The translations under genes and the position numbers were made by a program. From JACVRW01 sp040509755 (GTDB lineage Bacteria > Actinomycetota > Thermoleophilia > Solirubrobacterales > Thermoleophilaceae): a stretch of 51,354 nucleotides of DNA. The notes under the pieces are model-generated. The model was not told the DNA's origin, did no database searches, and was given only the letters and a program-made list of their open reading frames with translations. This document shows, one piece after another, positions 1 to 7,788 of this stretch. How positions within the stretch are numbered: the stretch's first letter is position 1; each line of letters opens with the position of its first letter. The stretch covers positions 1 through 51,354 of the forward strand of contig JBEVKF010000111.1 of assembly GCA_040509755.1 (NCBI GenBank), read 5' to 3'.

Positions 1-904
1 ACCGCATCACCATCGAGTGCGTCGACGCGCCATCGGGCCAGTACTTCACGCCGGTGAGCAGGTTCCCGTCGGTCACGCCGGTCGCCGCGAAGAACACGTC
101 GTCGCCGGCCACGAGGTCATCGATCCCGAGGACCCGGTCGAGGTCGTAGCCCTCGGCGACCAGCGCGCCGCGCTCGTCGTCGTCCCGCGGGACCAGCCGG
201 CCCTGGATCGCGCCGCCGAGGCATTTCAACGCGGCCGCCGCGACCACACCCTCGGGCGTGCCGCCGACCCCCAGCAGCATGTCGATCTGCGTGCGCGGCG
301 TCGCCGCGACGATCGCGCCGGCCACGTCACCGTCGGTGATCAACGCGACGCGGCACCCGACCTCGCGGCACGTCGCGATCAGCTCCTCGTGCCGGGGCCG
401 GTCGAGCACGGTCACGGTGACCTCCTCGGGGCGCTTCCCCTTCGCCTTCGCGACCGCGCGGATGTTCTCCTCGACCGACGCGGTGATGTCGATCACCTCG
501 GCCGCCTCGCCGCCGACGGCGATCTTCTCCATGTACATCGCGGACCCGGGGAAGAACATCGAGCCGCGCGGGGCGAGCGCGATCACGCTCACCGCGTTCG
601 GCTGGCCGGTGCTCGTCAGGCGGGTCCCGTCGATCGGGTCCACCGCCACGTCGGTCGAGGGGCCCTCACCCGATCCCACCTGCTCGCCGTTGAAGAGCAT
701 CGGCGCGTCGTCCTTCTCGCCCTCGCCGATCACGACCACGCCGTCCATCGAGACCGTGTCGAGCAGCAGGCGCATCGCATCCACGGCGGCGCCGTCCGCT
801 CCCTCCTTGTCGCCGCGGCCGATCCAGCGCGCGCAGGCCAGCGCTGCGTACTCGGTCGTTCGCACGAGTTCCATTGCCAGGTTGCGGTCCGGGCTCACCC
901 CCAT
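1..904 (-). CDS. glpX: Fructose-1,6-bisphosphatase class II, C-terminus cut by window edge
   Basis: Removes the 1-phosphate from fructose-1,6-bisphosphate in gluconeogenesis; a cytoplasmic, metal-dependent enzyme. The N-terminus reads MGVSPDRNLAMELVRTTEYA. It carries the metal and substrate motifs GEGEKDDAPML near residue 60 and DPIDGT near residue 88, followed by the GSMFFPGSAMYMEK stretch typical of GlpX. About 301 residues are visible and the frame is still open at position 1; the family usually runs 320-340, so only a short C-terminal piece is missing. The gene for a small membrane protein lies 10 bases upstream on the same strand, suggesting co-transcription. Family assignment is secure. 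Confidence 0.95.
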   Translation of the reverse strand, partial: MGVSPDRNLAMELVRTTEYAALACARWIGRGDKEGADGAAVDAMRLLLDTVSMDGVVVIGEGEKDDAPMLFNGEQVGSGEGPSTDVAVDPIDGTRLTSTGQPNAVSVIALAPRGSMFFPGSAMYMEKIAVGGEAAEVIDITASVEENIRAVAKAKGKRPEEVTVTVLDRPRHEELIATCREVGCRVALITDGDVAGAIVAATPRTQIDMLLGVGGTPEGVVAAAALKCLGGAIQGRLVPRDDDERGALVAEGYDLDRVLGIDDLVAGDDVFFAATGVTDGNLLTGVKYWPDGASTHSMVMR

Positions 905-914
905 GAGCCGGACG

Positions 915-1415
915 CTATATGACGCCGGGAGGCTTGCGCGCGGTGGTGTAGAAAGCCTGGCGCAGGTAGCCCGCCACGAGCATCCCGGCCGAGGCGATCA
1001 ACGCGACGAAGTAGCCGATGCCCAGACTGATGTCGACCGAGTCGCCGGGACGGCCGAGGATGATCCCGTTGCAGAGGATCAGCACGAAGGCCGTGATGCC
1101 GACGACCATCGTCACCTCACCGGGTTTCCAGGTCAGCTTGTGACCGCGGGCGACGATCCACGAGAGAATGAAGGGGGCGAGGCAGGCGAGCACCAACAGC
1201 CAGTCGAGCGTGGAGAACACCGCCCAGGCGCTGGCGCCATCGCCCCCGCTGGCGCCCGACAGCCGCGAATTCGGATTCTCCGCGCTCGTGGTGAACCACG
1301 GCAGCCAGAGCGAGCCGAACAGCACGACGGCGGCGCCCATCCCGAGGTATTCGCCGGGCGTAAGGCGCGAGAAGTCGAGATAGTCCCCCCTCCGCTCAGC
1401 GCTCGAGGCCTCCAT
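915..1415 (-). CDS. Small multi-pass membrane protein, unknown function
   Basis: About 166 residues with roughly four hydrophobic segments: VVLFGSLWLPWF, STLDWLLVLACLAPFILSWIV, VTMVVGITAFVLILCNGIIL and IGYFVALIASAGMLVAGYL. A charged N-terminus (MEASSAERRGDYLDFSRLT) precedes the first segment. I chose the ATG at 1415 because the longer reading frame to 1622 would run antisense through the dodecin gene. The gene ends 10 bases before glpX on the same strand and may share its transcript. I recognise no family; an integral membrane location is all the sequence supports. Confidence 0.75.
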   Translation of the reverse strand: MEASSAERRGDYLDFSRLTPGEYLGMGAAVVLFGSLWLPWFTTSAENPNSRLSGASGGDGASAWAVFSTLDWLLVLACLAPFILSWIVARGHKLTWKPGEVTMVVGITAFVLILCNGIILGRPGDSVDISLGIGYFVALIASAGMLVAGYLRQAFYTTARKPPGVI

Positions 1416-1476
1416 CCGCCCAGACCGTACAGCGCCGGATAGGCTCTCGCAATCCCCGACCCATAGGAGGACCTCA

Positions 1477-1683
1477 GTGGCGGTCACGAAGATCATCGAG
1501 GTGGTGGGCAGCTCACCCGAGAGCTCGGACGGAGCGGTCAAGGCAGCGTTGGACGATGCCCGTGTCTCCTTGCGCAACATCAAGGCCGTGGACGTGGTGT
1601 CAACGGGGCTGCGCGGCGACAACCTCGACGAGTGGCGCGCGCTCGTGCGTATCTCCTTCCTGGTCGAACGCGTCTCCGAGTAG
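1477..1683 (+). CDS. Dodecin family flavin-binding protein
   Basis: A 68-residue protein of the dodecin family, whose members assemble into hollow dodecamers that store or buffer flavins (riboflavin, FMN). The start MAVTKIIEVVGSS matches the family's first strand and the SSPESSDGAVKAALDDA helix follows; the end RALVRISFLVE matches the last strand. The length is normal. The GTG start at 1477 has a perfect AGGAGG at 1465-1470, six bases upstream, which decides the start. It is convergent with the Lrp-type gene, with only three bases between the two stop codons. The exact flavin ligand cannot be read from sequence. Confidence 0.87.
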   Translation: MAVTKIIEVVGSSPESSDGAVKAALDDARVSLRNIKAVDVVSTGLRGDNLDEWRALVRISFLVERVSE

Positions 1684-1686
1684 GAA

Positions 1687-2154
1687 CTACACCGGGCGGA
1701 GCGGGAGGCCGCGCTGGGGTACCGGCGATGACTGCACGATCGACGTGGTGGTCTGCCCGTAGGGGGCGAAGCGGTCGATCAGCTCCTCCATGTGCTCGAC
1801 GTCGCGGACCCAGATGCGCATGAAATAGCAGTCGTCGCCGGTGATGCGATGGCACTCGACCACCTCGGGGGTGCGCTGGGCGAGCTCGGCCACCTGCTTG
1901 AGCTCGCGGGGGGCCGGGCGAATGCGCAGGACGACGCTCAGCGAGTAGCCCACGGCCCTCGGATCGATGGCGGCGCGGTAGCCGGTGATCGCGCCGGCCT
2001 CCTCGAGGCGAAGCAGCCGCTCCGCCACCGCGGGCGCCGAGAGGCCGACGCGCCGGCCGAGCTCGGCGTTCGAGAGGCGGGCATCGGCCTGCAGCTCCTC
2101 CAGGAGGCGAAGATTCGTGTCGTCGATCGCGGTTTGCCTACGATTCGTAGGCAC
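1687..2154 (-). CDS. Lrp/AsnC family transcriptional regulator
   Basis: A 155-residue DNA-binding regulator with the usual two-part layout. Residues 10-60 form the winged helix-turn-helix (LLEELQADARLSNAELGRR followed by VGLSAPAVAERLLRLEEAG); residues 70-145 form the RAM effector-binding domain, including VVECHRITGDDCYFMRIWV. Lrp/AsnC proteins respond to amino acids. The gene is transcribed away from an EamA-type exporter, and that divergent pairing usually means the regulator controls the exporter. The GTG start lies directly beside a perfect palindrome (2136-2152). An AT-rich hexamer (ATAAT on the minus strand around 2173-2178) could be its -10 box. Confidence 0.92.
   Translation of the reverse strand: MPTNRRQTAIDDTNLRLLEELQADARLSNAELGRRVGLSAPAVAERLLRLEEAGAITGYRAAIDPRAVGYSLSVVLRIRPAPRELKQVAELAQRTPEVVECHRITGDDCYFMRIWVRDVEHMEELIDRFAPYGQTTTSIVQSSPVPQRGLPLRPV
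2136..2152. promoter_or_regulatory. Perfect palindrome over the first codons of the Lrp gene
   Basis: The sequence GCCTACGA-T-TCGTAGGC has two 8-base arms around one base. It covers codons 2-6 of the Lrp/AsnC gene and lies immediately inside its start codon at 2154. It could be an autoregulatory operator or an mRNA hairpin at the translation start. The palindrome is seen directly; its role is inference. Confidence 0.5.
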
Positions 2155-2294
2155 AAATGTCGATTTGGCTTCGATTATGCCTGGAGCCTACTCGATTACC
2201 GCGCGAACGTTGAGAGATCAACAGCGAACGCGTCCCGCCACACCTCTATTTCGTAGTCAGCGCCGTCTTCCACTACCTGGGACCCGCGTTCGCC

Positions 2295-3128
2295 GTGCTG
2301 CTCTTCGCCCGCGTCGCGGTGCTGGGCGTGGCGTGGCTGCGCATCGCCGCCGCGGCGCTCCTCTTCTCCCTCTGGCGGCGGCCCTGGCGGGTGCTGCGCG
2401 ACGCCGACGACCCCGGCCGCCGGCTGCTGGTCGCCTGGGGCGCGGTGCTCGCGGTCATGAACTGCTGCTTCTACCTGGCGATCGACCGGCTGCCCCTGGG
2501 CACCGTCGCGGCGATCGAGTTCCTGCCGGTGATCGTGCTGGCGGCGTTCGGCGCCCGGACCGCGCGCAACGCGGCCGCGCTCGCGCTGGCCGTGCCCGGG
2601 GTCTATCTGCTGACCGGGGTGCGGATCGAGGGCGAGGCGCTCGGCATCGCCTTTGCCTTTGCCAACGCGGCGCTCTTCGCGGTCTACATCGTGCTCGCGC
2701 ACCGGGTCTCGCGACTCGAGGAGATGAGCGGCGTCGACGGGCTGGCCGCCTCCATGCTCGTGGCCGCAGCGGCGGTCACGCCGCTGGCCGGCTGGGCCGC
2801 GCTGCCGGCGCTCGGCGACCCGGTGGCGCTGGCGGCCGGGATCGGAGTCGGGATCTCGTCCTCGGTGATCCCGTACGTGAGCGACCAGCTCGCGATGCGC
2901 CGCCTGGCGCGCTCGACCTATGCGCTGATGGTCTCGCTGTTGCCCGCCACGGCAACAGTGATCGGGATCGTCGTGCTTGCGCAAATGCCTTCGGTGGCGG
3001 AGCTGCTCGGCGTGAGCCTCGTGATCCTCGGCGTGGCGCTGCATCGCGAGCGCCTCGTCCCCAAGAGCATCGCGGCGCACCCGGCCGAGCCGGGCGCTTC
3101 GCGTAACGCCGCAAGCGTCGCCGGGTAG
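2295..3128 (+). CDS. EamA/DMT-family transporter, 5' end unresolved
   Basis: An integral membrane exporter of the drug/metabolite transporter (EamA) type with about ten helices, for example VAWLRIAAAALLFSLW, ALFAVYIVLAHRV and ATVIGIVVLAQMPSVAELLG. The conserved LRIAAAALLF and LPVIVLAAFGA segments near the N-terminus fit the family. The first standard start in frame is GTG 2295, but the frame is open back to a TGA at 2211. The upstream stretch reads ERVPPHLYFVVSAVFHYLGP, a plausible first helix with no ATG, GTG or TTG. Either an unusual start (ATC at 2217) or a small frameshift is possible. Divergent to the Lrp/AsnC regulator, its likely controller. The substrate is unknown, amino acids being the usual guess. 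Confidence 0.82.
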   Translation: MLLFARVAVLGVAWLRIAAAALLFSLWRRPWRVLRDADDPGRRLLVAWGAVLAVMNCCFYLAIDRLPLGTVAAIEFLPVIVLAAFGARTARNAAALALAVPGVYLLTGVRIEGEALGIAFAFANAALFAVYIVLAHRVSRLEEMSGVDGLAASMLVAAAAVTPLAGWAALPALGDPVALAAGIGVGISSSVIPYVSDQLAMRRLARSTYALMVSLLPATATVIGIVVLAQMPSVAELLGVSLVILGVALHRERLVPKSIAAHPAEPGASRNAASVAG

Positions 3129-3141
3129 GCTGGCGGGCCGC

Positions 3142-3891
3142 ATGGACCTGAACGGGATCGGCGCGCTCGTTACCGGCGGGGCCTCCGGGCTCGGCGAGGC
3201 GACCGCGCGCGAGCTCGCCGGCCGGGGCGCCCGCGTGACCCTCGCCGACCTGAACGAGGAGAAGGGCGAGGCGCTGGCGAGCGAGCTGGGCGGCGGCTTC
3301 GTCTTGGCCGACGTGACCGACGAGGAACAGATGCGCGCGGCGGTCGAGGCAACCGACGGGCTGCGCCTCGCGGTCTCCTGCGCGGGCATCGGCTGGGCCG
3401 AGCGAACGGTCAAGCGCGACGGTCCGGCCGCCCTCGCACCCTTCGAGACCGTGGTGCGCGTCAACCTGATCGGCACCTTCAACGTCTTGCGGCTCGCGGC
3501 GGCCGCGATGGCCGAGAACGAGCCCGACGACCAGGGCGAGCGCGGCGCCGTCGTGATGACTGCGTCTATCGCGGCCTTCGAGGGGCAGATCGGCCAGACC
3601 GCCTACGCGGCCTCGAAGGGCGGCGTGGTGGGACTCACCCTCCCCGCGGCGCGGGACCTTGCGCGGCTCGGCATCCGCGTCTGCACGATCGCGCCGGGCC
3701 TGTTCGACACGCCCCTGCTTGCGGGGCTGCCCGAAGAGTCGCGCCAGGCGCTCGGCGCCCAGATCCCGTTCCCTTCACGCCTCGGGCGGCCCGCGGAGTA
3801 CGCCGGGCTGGCGTGCCACATCGCCGAGAACACGATGCTTAACGGTGAGGTGCTCCGGCTCGACGGCGCGCTGCGGATGCCGCCGAGATAG
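3142..3891 (+). CDS. SDR family NAD(P)-dependent oxidoreductase, 3-hydroxyacyl-CoA dehydrogenase-like
   Basis: A 249-residue classical short-chain dehydrogenase. It has the Rossmann motif TGGASGLG at residues 12-19, an acidic residue after the second strand (LADLNEEKG) favouring NAD, and the catalytic Tyr-Lys pair in AYAASKGG near residue 155. The sequence after it (GIRVCTIAPGLFDTPLL) resembles type-2 3-hydroxyacyl-CoA dehydrogenases (HSD10-like). It sits nine bases before a thiolase, so oxidation of 3-hydroxyacyl-CoA followed by thiolysis is a coherent role in fatty-acid beta-oxidation or related acyl-CoA breakdown. The SDR family is certain; the substrate is inferred from sequence resemblance and context. 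Confidence 0.9.
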   Translation: MDLNGIGALVTGGASGLGEATARELAGRGARVTLADLNEEKGEALASELGGGFVLADVTDEEQMRAAVEATDGLRLAVSCAGIGWAERTVKRDGPAALAPFETVVRVNLIGTFNVLRLAAAAMAENEPDDQGERGAVVMTASIAAFEGQIGQTAYAASKGGVVGLTLPAARDLARLGIRVCTIAPGLFDTPLLAGLPEESRQALGAQIPFPSRLGRPAEYAGLACHIAENTMLNGEVLRLDGALRMPPR

Positions 3892-3900
3892 TCTGGAACC

Positions 3901-5064
3901 ATGCCCGAAGCAGTCATCATCGACGCGGTTCGAACGCCCATCGGCCGCGCCTTCAAGGGTTCGCTTGCCCAGCTGCGCCCGGACGAGATGGGCGCGTTCG
4001 TGGTAGACGCCCTTCTCGAGCGAAACCCGGGCGTCGACCCGGCCCTGATCGAGGAGGTCTACTCCGGGGTCGGCCTGCCGCAGGGACTTCAGGCCTTCAA
4101 CCTCGGGCGGATCATCGCCCTGCTCTCCGAGCGCCTCCCGCTCGCCACCAACGGAACGACCATCTCGCGCTACTGCGCGTCGAGCCTCGAGTCGATCCGC
4201 CAGGCGGCCAACGCCGTCGTCGCGGGCCAGGGCGACGCCTACATCGCGGCAGGAGTGGAGTGGGTATCGCGCTACAGCGAGGCCGTCGAGGGAGCCCGCC
4301 CGCAGGACCAGAACGAGCGACTGCAGGGGAGAAATGGCGATCCCGACGCCTATATCTCGATGGGTCTGACCGCCGAGAACGTGGCCGAGCGCTACGAGGT
4401 CAGCCGCGCGGACATGGACAAGTACGCCCAGCGCTCCCAGGAGCTCGCCGTGCAGTCCCAGGAGAACGGCTACTTCGACCGCGAGATCGTCCCGGTCACG
4501 CTGCCCGACGGCACAACCGTCGCCAAGGACGACGGTCCGCGAGCGAGCTCGACGCTCGAGAAGCTCGCCCAGCTCGATCCGGTCTTCAAGGAGGACGGCA
4601 AGGTCACGGCGGGCAACTCCTGCCCGCTCAACGACGGTGCGGCGGCGGTGCTGGTCATGTCCGACTCGAAGGCCGACAAGCTGGGACTAACGCCGCGCGC
4701 CCGGATCATCACCTCGGCCACGGCCGCGATCGAGCCCGAGTACATGGGCGTCGCCCCGATCGGGGCGATCGGCAAGGTGCTCGACCGCGCCGGCATGACG
4801 ATGGCGGACGTCGACACGGTCGAGCTCAACGAGGCCTTCGCGGCCCAGGTCATCCCGATCATGGACGTGTGCGGCATCCCGCTCGAGAAGATGAACCCGC
4901 ACGGCGGGGCGATCGCCCTCGGCCACCCTTTCGGCATGACGGGCGCGCGCATCATGACCACGCTGCTGAACGGTCTCGAGGCCGACGATAAGACGATCGG
5001 CCTCGAGACGATGTGCGTGGCCGGCGGACAGGGCCAGGCGATGCTCGTCGAGCGCCTCGCGTGA
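3901..5064 (+). CDS. Thiolase (acetyl-CoA acyltransferase/acetyltransferase)
   Basis: A 387-residue thiolase of normal length that cleaves 3-ketoacyl-CoA with CoA, or condenses two acetyl-CoA. All active-site parts are present: the nucleophilic Cys in SRYCASSLES near residue 90, the His in GGAIALGHPFGMTGAR near residue 345, and the second Cys in METMCVAGGQGQ near residue 375. The N-terminus AVIIDAVRTPIGRAFKGSL is classical. It follows the SDR gene by nine bases, forming a two-gene acyl-CoA unit. The 121 bases after it, before the convergent response regulator, contain no gene I can support. Confidence 0.95.
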   Translation: MPEAVIIDAVRTPIGRAFKGSLAQLRPDEMGAFVVDALLERNPGVDPALIEEVYSGVGLPQGLQAFNLGRIIALLSERLPLATNGTTISRYCASSLESIRQAANAVVAGQGDAYIAAGVEWVSRYSEAVEGARPQDQNERLQGRNGDPDAYISMGLTAENVAERYEVSRADMDKYAQRSQELAVQSQENGYFDREIVPVTLPDGTTVAKDDGPRASSTLEKLAQLDPVFKEDGKVTAGNSCPLNDGAAAVLVMSDSKADKLGLTPRARIITSATAAIEPEYMGVAPIGAIGKVLDRAGMTMADVDTVELNEAFAAQVIPIMDVCGIPLEKMNPHGGAIALGHPFGMTGARIMTTLLNGLEADDKTIGLETMCVAGGQGQAMLVERLA

Positions 5065-5185
5065 GCGCGGCCGGGGCCCGAAGCTTGCGGCGCGGAGGTC
5101 GCGGCTCGCCAGGCAATTCCGCCACCTGCTCGAAAACGACCGCCTTTACCAGCTTGATCGCGCGATTACTAAGGGGACTGACCGC

Positions 5186-5842
5186 TTAACAGTCGCTTGT
5201 CCGGCTTCCCGGGATCTCGCCGCGCTGCAGGGCGAGCGCGACCGCATGCACGCGCGTCGAGGCGCCGAGCTTGGTCATCGCGTTGCGCACGTGGGTGCGC
5301 ACGGTCTCGGAGGAGAGGTAGAGCTGCTTGGCGGCACCCTCGCCGGAGAGGCCCTTGCTCAGCAGCAGCAGGATCTCGCGCTCGCGCGGGGAGAGCAGCC
5401 AGACCGAGCCGTTTCCGTTGGCGCGCGGGAGGAGCGCCTTGACGCGCGGGTCGAGCCACTCGTCTCCGGCCGCGACCGTTCGGATCGCCTCCTCGAGCTC
5501 CTCGGGATCGCCGCTCTTCAGCGCAAAGCCCGCCGCACCGGCGTCGAGCCCATCGAGCAGCTGGCGCTCGTCGGTGGCTCCGGTGTAGAGCACGATTCGC
5601 ATCGCCGGGTGCTCGGCCAACAGCCGGCGGGTGAGGTCCGCACCGCTCTCGCCGGGCAGGGCGAGGTCGATCAGGGCGATGTCCGGGCGCCGGCGCAGGA
5701 TCAGCGCCTCGGCGGACTCCGCGTCGCCGGCCGTTCCGACGATGTGGTGACCGCTGCGGCGGAGCAGCAACTCCATGCCGCGGCGGAGCGCCACGTGGTC
5801 ATCGACTATGACGACGTTCAAAGGGTTGGCATTGGGGGTCAT
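5186..5842 (-). CDS. LuxR/NarL-type response regulator
   Basis: A 218-residue two-domain regulator. The receiver (residues 10-125) has the acidic pair in VVIVDDHVALRRG, the phospho-acceptor Asp in ALIDLALPGESG, a Thr in VLYTGATDE and the Lys in GFALKSGD. The C-terminal LuxR helix-turn-helix (residues 150-210) has LLSPREREILLLLSKGLSG and SSETVRTHVRNAMTKLGAS. I placed the start at the ATG that begins MTPNANPLNVVIVDDH; the longer frame would add a non-family extension. No partner histidine kinase is adjacent, so it is an orphan here. It follows the alpha/beta hydrolase by 37 bases on the same strand. Targets are unknown. Confidence 0.9.
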   Translation of the reverse strand: MTPNANPLNVVIVDDHVALRRGMELLLRRSGHHIVGTAGDAESAEALILRRRPDIALIDLALPGESGADLTRRLLAEHPAMRIVLYTGATDERQLLDGLDAGAAGFALKSGDPEELEEAIRTVAAGDEWLDPRVKALLPRANGNGSVWLLSPREREILLLLSKGLSGEGAAKQLYLSSETVRTHVRNAMTKLGASTRVHAVALALQRGEIPGSRTSDC

Positions 5843-5879
5843 GCCTAATGCTCCCTGTCGGCAGACCCCGCTTTCCCCT

Positions 5880-6767
5880 TTACCTCTCAGAGGCGGAGCG
5901 CTCCCGCGCAAAGGCCTCGATGAGACCGGCCAGACGCTCCGGCTGGTCCTCGGCCGAGAACGTGCGCGCGTTATCGATCAGCTCGAAGCGCGCGCCCGGA
6001 ATCAGCTTGGCGAGCCGCTCGCCGTGTGCGGGCGGGAAGAAGCGGTCGTTCGCGGACCACGCGATCAGGGTGGGGCGGTCCCACTTGGTGAGCTTCAGCG
6101 CGGCGTCGATCGTGTACTTCGGGTCGATGCCTGCGAGCACGCGCCGGAGGTCGCGGCGGATCGGGCCCCTGGTGAGCACGGGCAGCACATACGAGTCGTC
6201 GGCCTCCGGATCGATGGGCTTGTTCGACAGCCAGCCGTAGGCGATCGGCAGCCGCCTCAGCACGCGGAGGCGCATGCCCCCGAAGACGAGCGGGATCGCC
6301 CCGGGAATGGCCGCGGGCGCGAGCACGATGCGAAAGAAGCGGGGCGGGAAGTTCTCGAAGGCGTCGCACGAGGTGAGCACGAGCGCGCCGATCCGCTCAG
6401 GCCGGCTGACCGCCACCACCTGGCTGAGGCCCCCGCCGGTGTCGTTGCCAACGAGCGTCACGCTGTCGAGCTCGAGCGCCTCGAGCGCGTCCGCGATCAG
6501 GTTGGCCAGCGCGGACACGCGCAGGTCGGCCCCCTTGGGCATGGCCTCGAGGTGGGAGCCCAGCGGCAGATCGAGTGTCACTCGGGTGAAGCCGTCTAGG
6601 CGCGGGACCACCTTGCGCCACAGGTTCGCGTTCACGAGGACGCCGTGGACGAACACGATCGCCGGCCCGTCCCCCGTGACGTGCGCGCGGATGCGCCTGC
6701 CGCCGCCCAGGTCCAGCACCCTCGCGGGACCCAGCGACTCCGATCTCCAGGCGGCTCGGTCGCTCAT
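5880..6767 (-). CDS. Alpha/beta hydrolase
   Basis: About 295 residues with the alpha/beta-hydrolase fold. The oxyanion-hole strand reads IVFVHGVLVNANLW near residue 35. The position of the usual nucleophile elbow reads LVGNDTGGGLSQ, that is G-N-D-T-G-G with Asp in place of Ser. That is the haloalkane-dehalogenase-like pattern, in which Asp is the nucleophile. A later acidic position lies in IAWSANDRFFPP, but the expected C-terminal catalytic His is not obvious (ARFELIDNARTFSAEDQPE has Ala-Arg where many members have Ser/Cys-His). Activity is therefore uncertain. Starts six bases after the quinone oxidoreductase stop and is probably in the same operon. Confidence 0.85.
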   Translation of the reverse strand: MSDRAAWRSESLGPARVLDLGGGRRIRAHVTGDGPAIVFVHGVLVNANLWRKVVPRLDGFTRVTLDLPLGSHLEAMPKGADLRVSALANLIADALEALELDSVTLVGNDTGGGLSQVVAVSRPERIGALVLTSCDAFENFPPRFFRIVLAPAAIPGAIPLVFGGMRLRVLRRLPIAYGWLSNKPIDPEADDSYVLPVLTRGPIRRDLRRVLAGIDPKYTIDAALKLTKWDRPTLIAWSANDRFFPPAHGERLAKLIPGARFELIDNARTFSAEDQPERLAGLIEAFARERSASER

Positions 6768-6772
6768 GGCGG

Positions 6773-7714
6773 CTAGGCGACCAAGACGATCTTCCCGAGC
6801 TTGCCTCCGGCCCCGAAGCGCTCGTAGGCCGCCTCCGCCTCGTCGAGCGGGAAGCGGTCGGCGACCGGCACGGTGAGGGCGCCGTTCTCGAAGTGCGGAA
6901 GCACCTGCTTCTCGAGCAATCGCGCACACGCGGCCTTCTCCTCCAGCGGGCGCGCGCGCAGCGTGGATCCGTGGATCCGGGCTCGCTTCTGCATCACGGC
7001 CAGCAGGTTGATCTCCGCGACCGGGCCGCTTCCTCCAACCCCGATCACCGCGATGCGTCCTCCCAGGGCGAGCGAGTTGAGGTTCTCCGCGAGGTTGGCG
7101 GCCCCCACGAGCTCCAGGATCACGTCGTAGGGGCCGTGCTCGCCGAAGCCATCCGGGGCGATCGCCGTGGCTCCGAGCTTGCCGACCTCGCCGCGATGCT
7201 CCTCGCGGCGGACGGTCGCCGTGACGCGCGCGCCCACAACGCGACCGAGCTGGACAGCTGCTGTGCCCACCCCGCCGGCCGCGCCATGGACGAGCAGATG
7301 CTCGCCGGAGCGCAGCCCGGCCTGGGTGAAGATCGCGTCGTGCGCGGTCGTAAAGACCTCGGGCAGGCCGCCCGCCTGGGGCCAGTCGAGCCCTTCCGGC
7401 ACCGGCATGGCGGCGCGCTCGTGGACCACCGCGAGCTCCGCCTGACCGCCGCCGCCCACCACGGCCATCACGCGATCGCCCTCGGAGAAGCGGGCGGCGC
7501 CGGGGCCGGTCGCGACGACCTCTCCAGCCAGTTCGAGGCCCGGGATGTCGGGTGGCGAGCCGGGCGGCGCCGGGTAGGCGCCCTTGCGCTGGAGCATGTC
7601 GGCGCCGTTGATACCGGCGCCCCGGACTCGAACCAGGACCTCGCCGTGACCGGGCTCCGGGTCGGGGCGCTCCTCGACCACCAGATTGCCGTCCTGGACG
7701 GTTATGGCCTTCAT
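6773..7714 (-). CDS. Zinc-independent NADPH:quinone oxidoreductase (MDR superfamily)
   Basis: A 313-residue medium-chain dehydrogenase/reductase of the quinone oxidoreductase branch. The N-terminal GroES-like domain has VRVRGAGINGADMLQRKGAY and PDIPGLELAGEVVATGPG. The Rossmann domain carries LLVHGAAGGVGTAAVQLG near residue 140 and ILELVGAANLAENLNSLA. The structural zinc cysteines of alcohol dehydrogenases are absent, as expected. The start is taken at MKAITVQDG; eight extra residues are possible upstream from 7738. It heads a minus-strand group with the hydrolase and the response regulator. The electron acceptor cannot be read from sequence. Confidence 0.92.
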   Translation of the reverse strand: MKAITVQDGNLVVEERPDPEPGHGEVLVRVRGAGINGADMLQRKGAYPAPPGSPPDIPGLELAGEVVATGPGAARFSEGDRVMAVVGGGGQAELAVVHERAAMPVPEGLDWPQAGGLPEVFTTAHDAIFTQAGLRSGEHLLVHGAAGGVGTAAVQLGRVVGARVTATVRREEHRGEVGKLGATAIAPDGFGEHGPYDVILELVGAANLAENLNSLALGGRIAVIGVGGSGPVAEINLLAVMQKRARIHGSTLRARPLEEKAACARLLEKQVLPHFENGALTVPVADRFPLDEAEAAYERFGAGGKLGKIVLVA

Positions 7715-7788
7715 CCGCGGGAATCTACTTGCGCCCATACGAAACGGCCCGTCCCAGCCGTTGAATAGGGTGCAGAAGCCGCGTTTTG

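Noticed and set aside
17..1442. Two long plus-strand frames at the left edge
   Set aside because: The minus strand encodes glpX with all its motifs; the plus-strand frames are antisense noise.
2196..3482. 428-codon minus-strand frame across the exporter and SDR genes
   Set aside because: Antisense to two clear genes and composed of repetitive Arg/His/Gln-rich sequence.
5065..5185. Possible gene fragment (plus-strand reading includes RQFRHLLENDRLYQLDRAIT)
   Set aside because: The reading looks protein-like for about 25 residues only, has no start and is followed by antisense of the response regulator; not enough to call.
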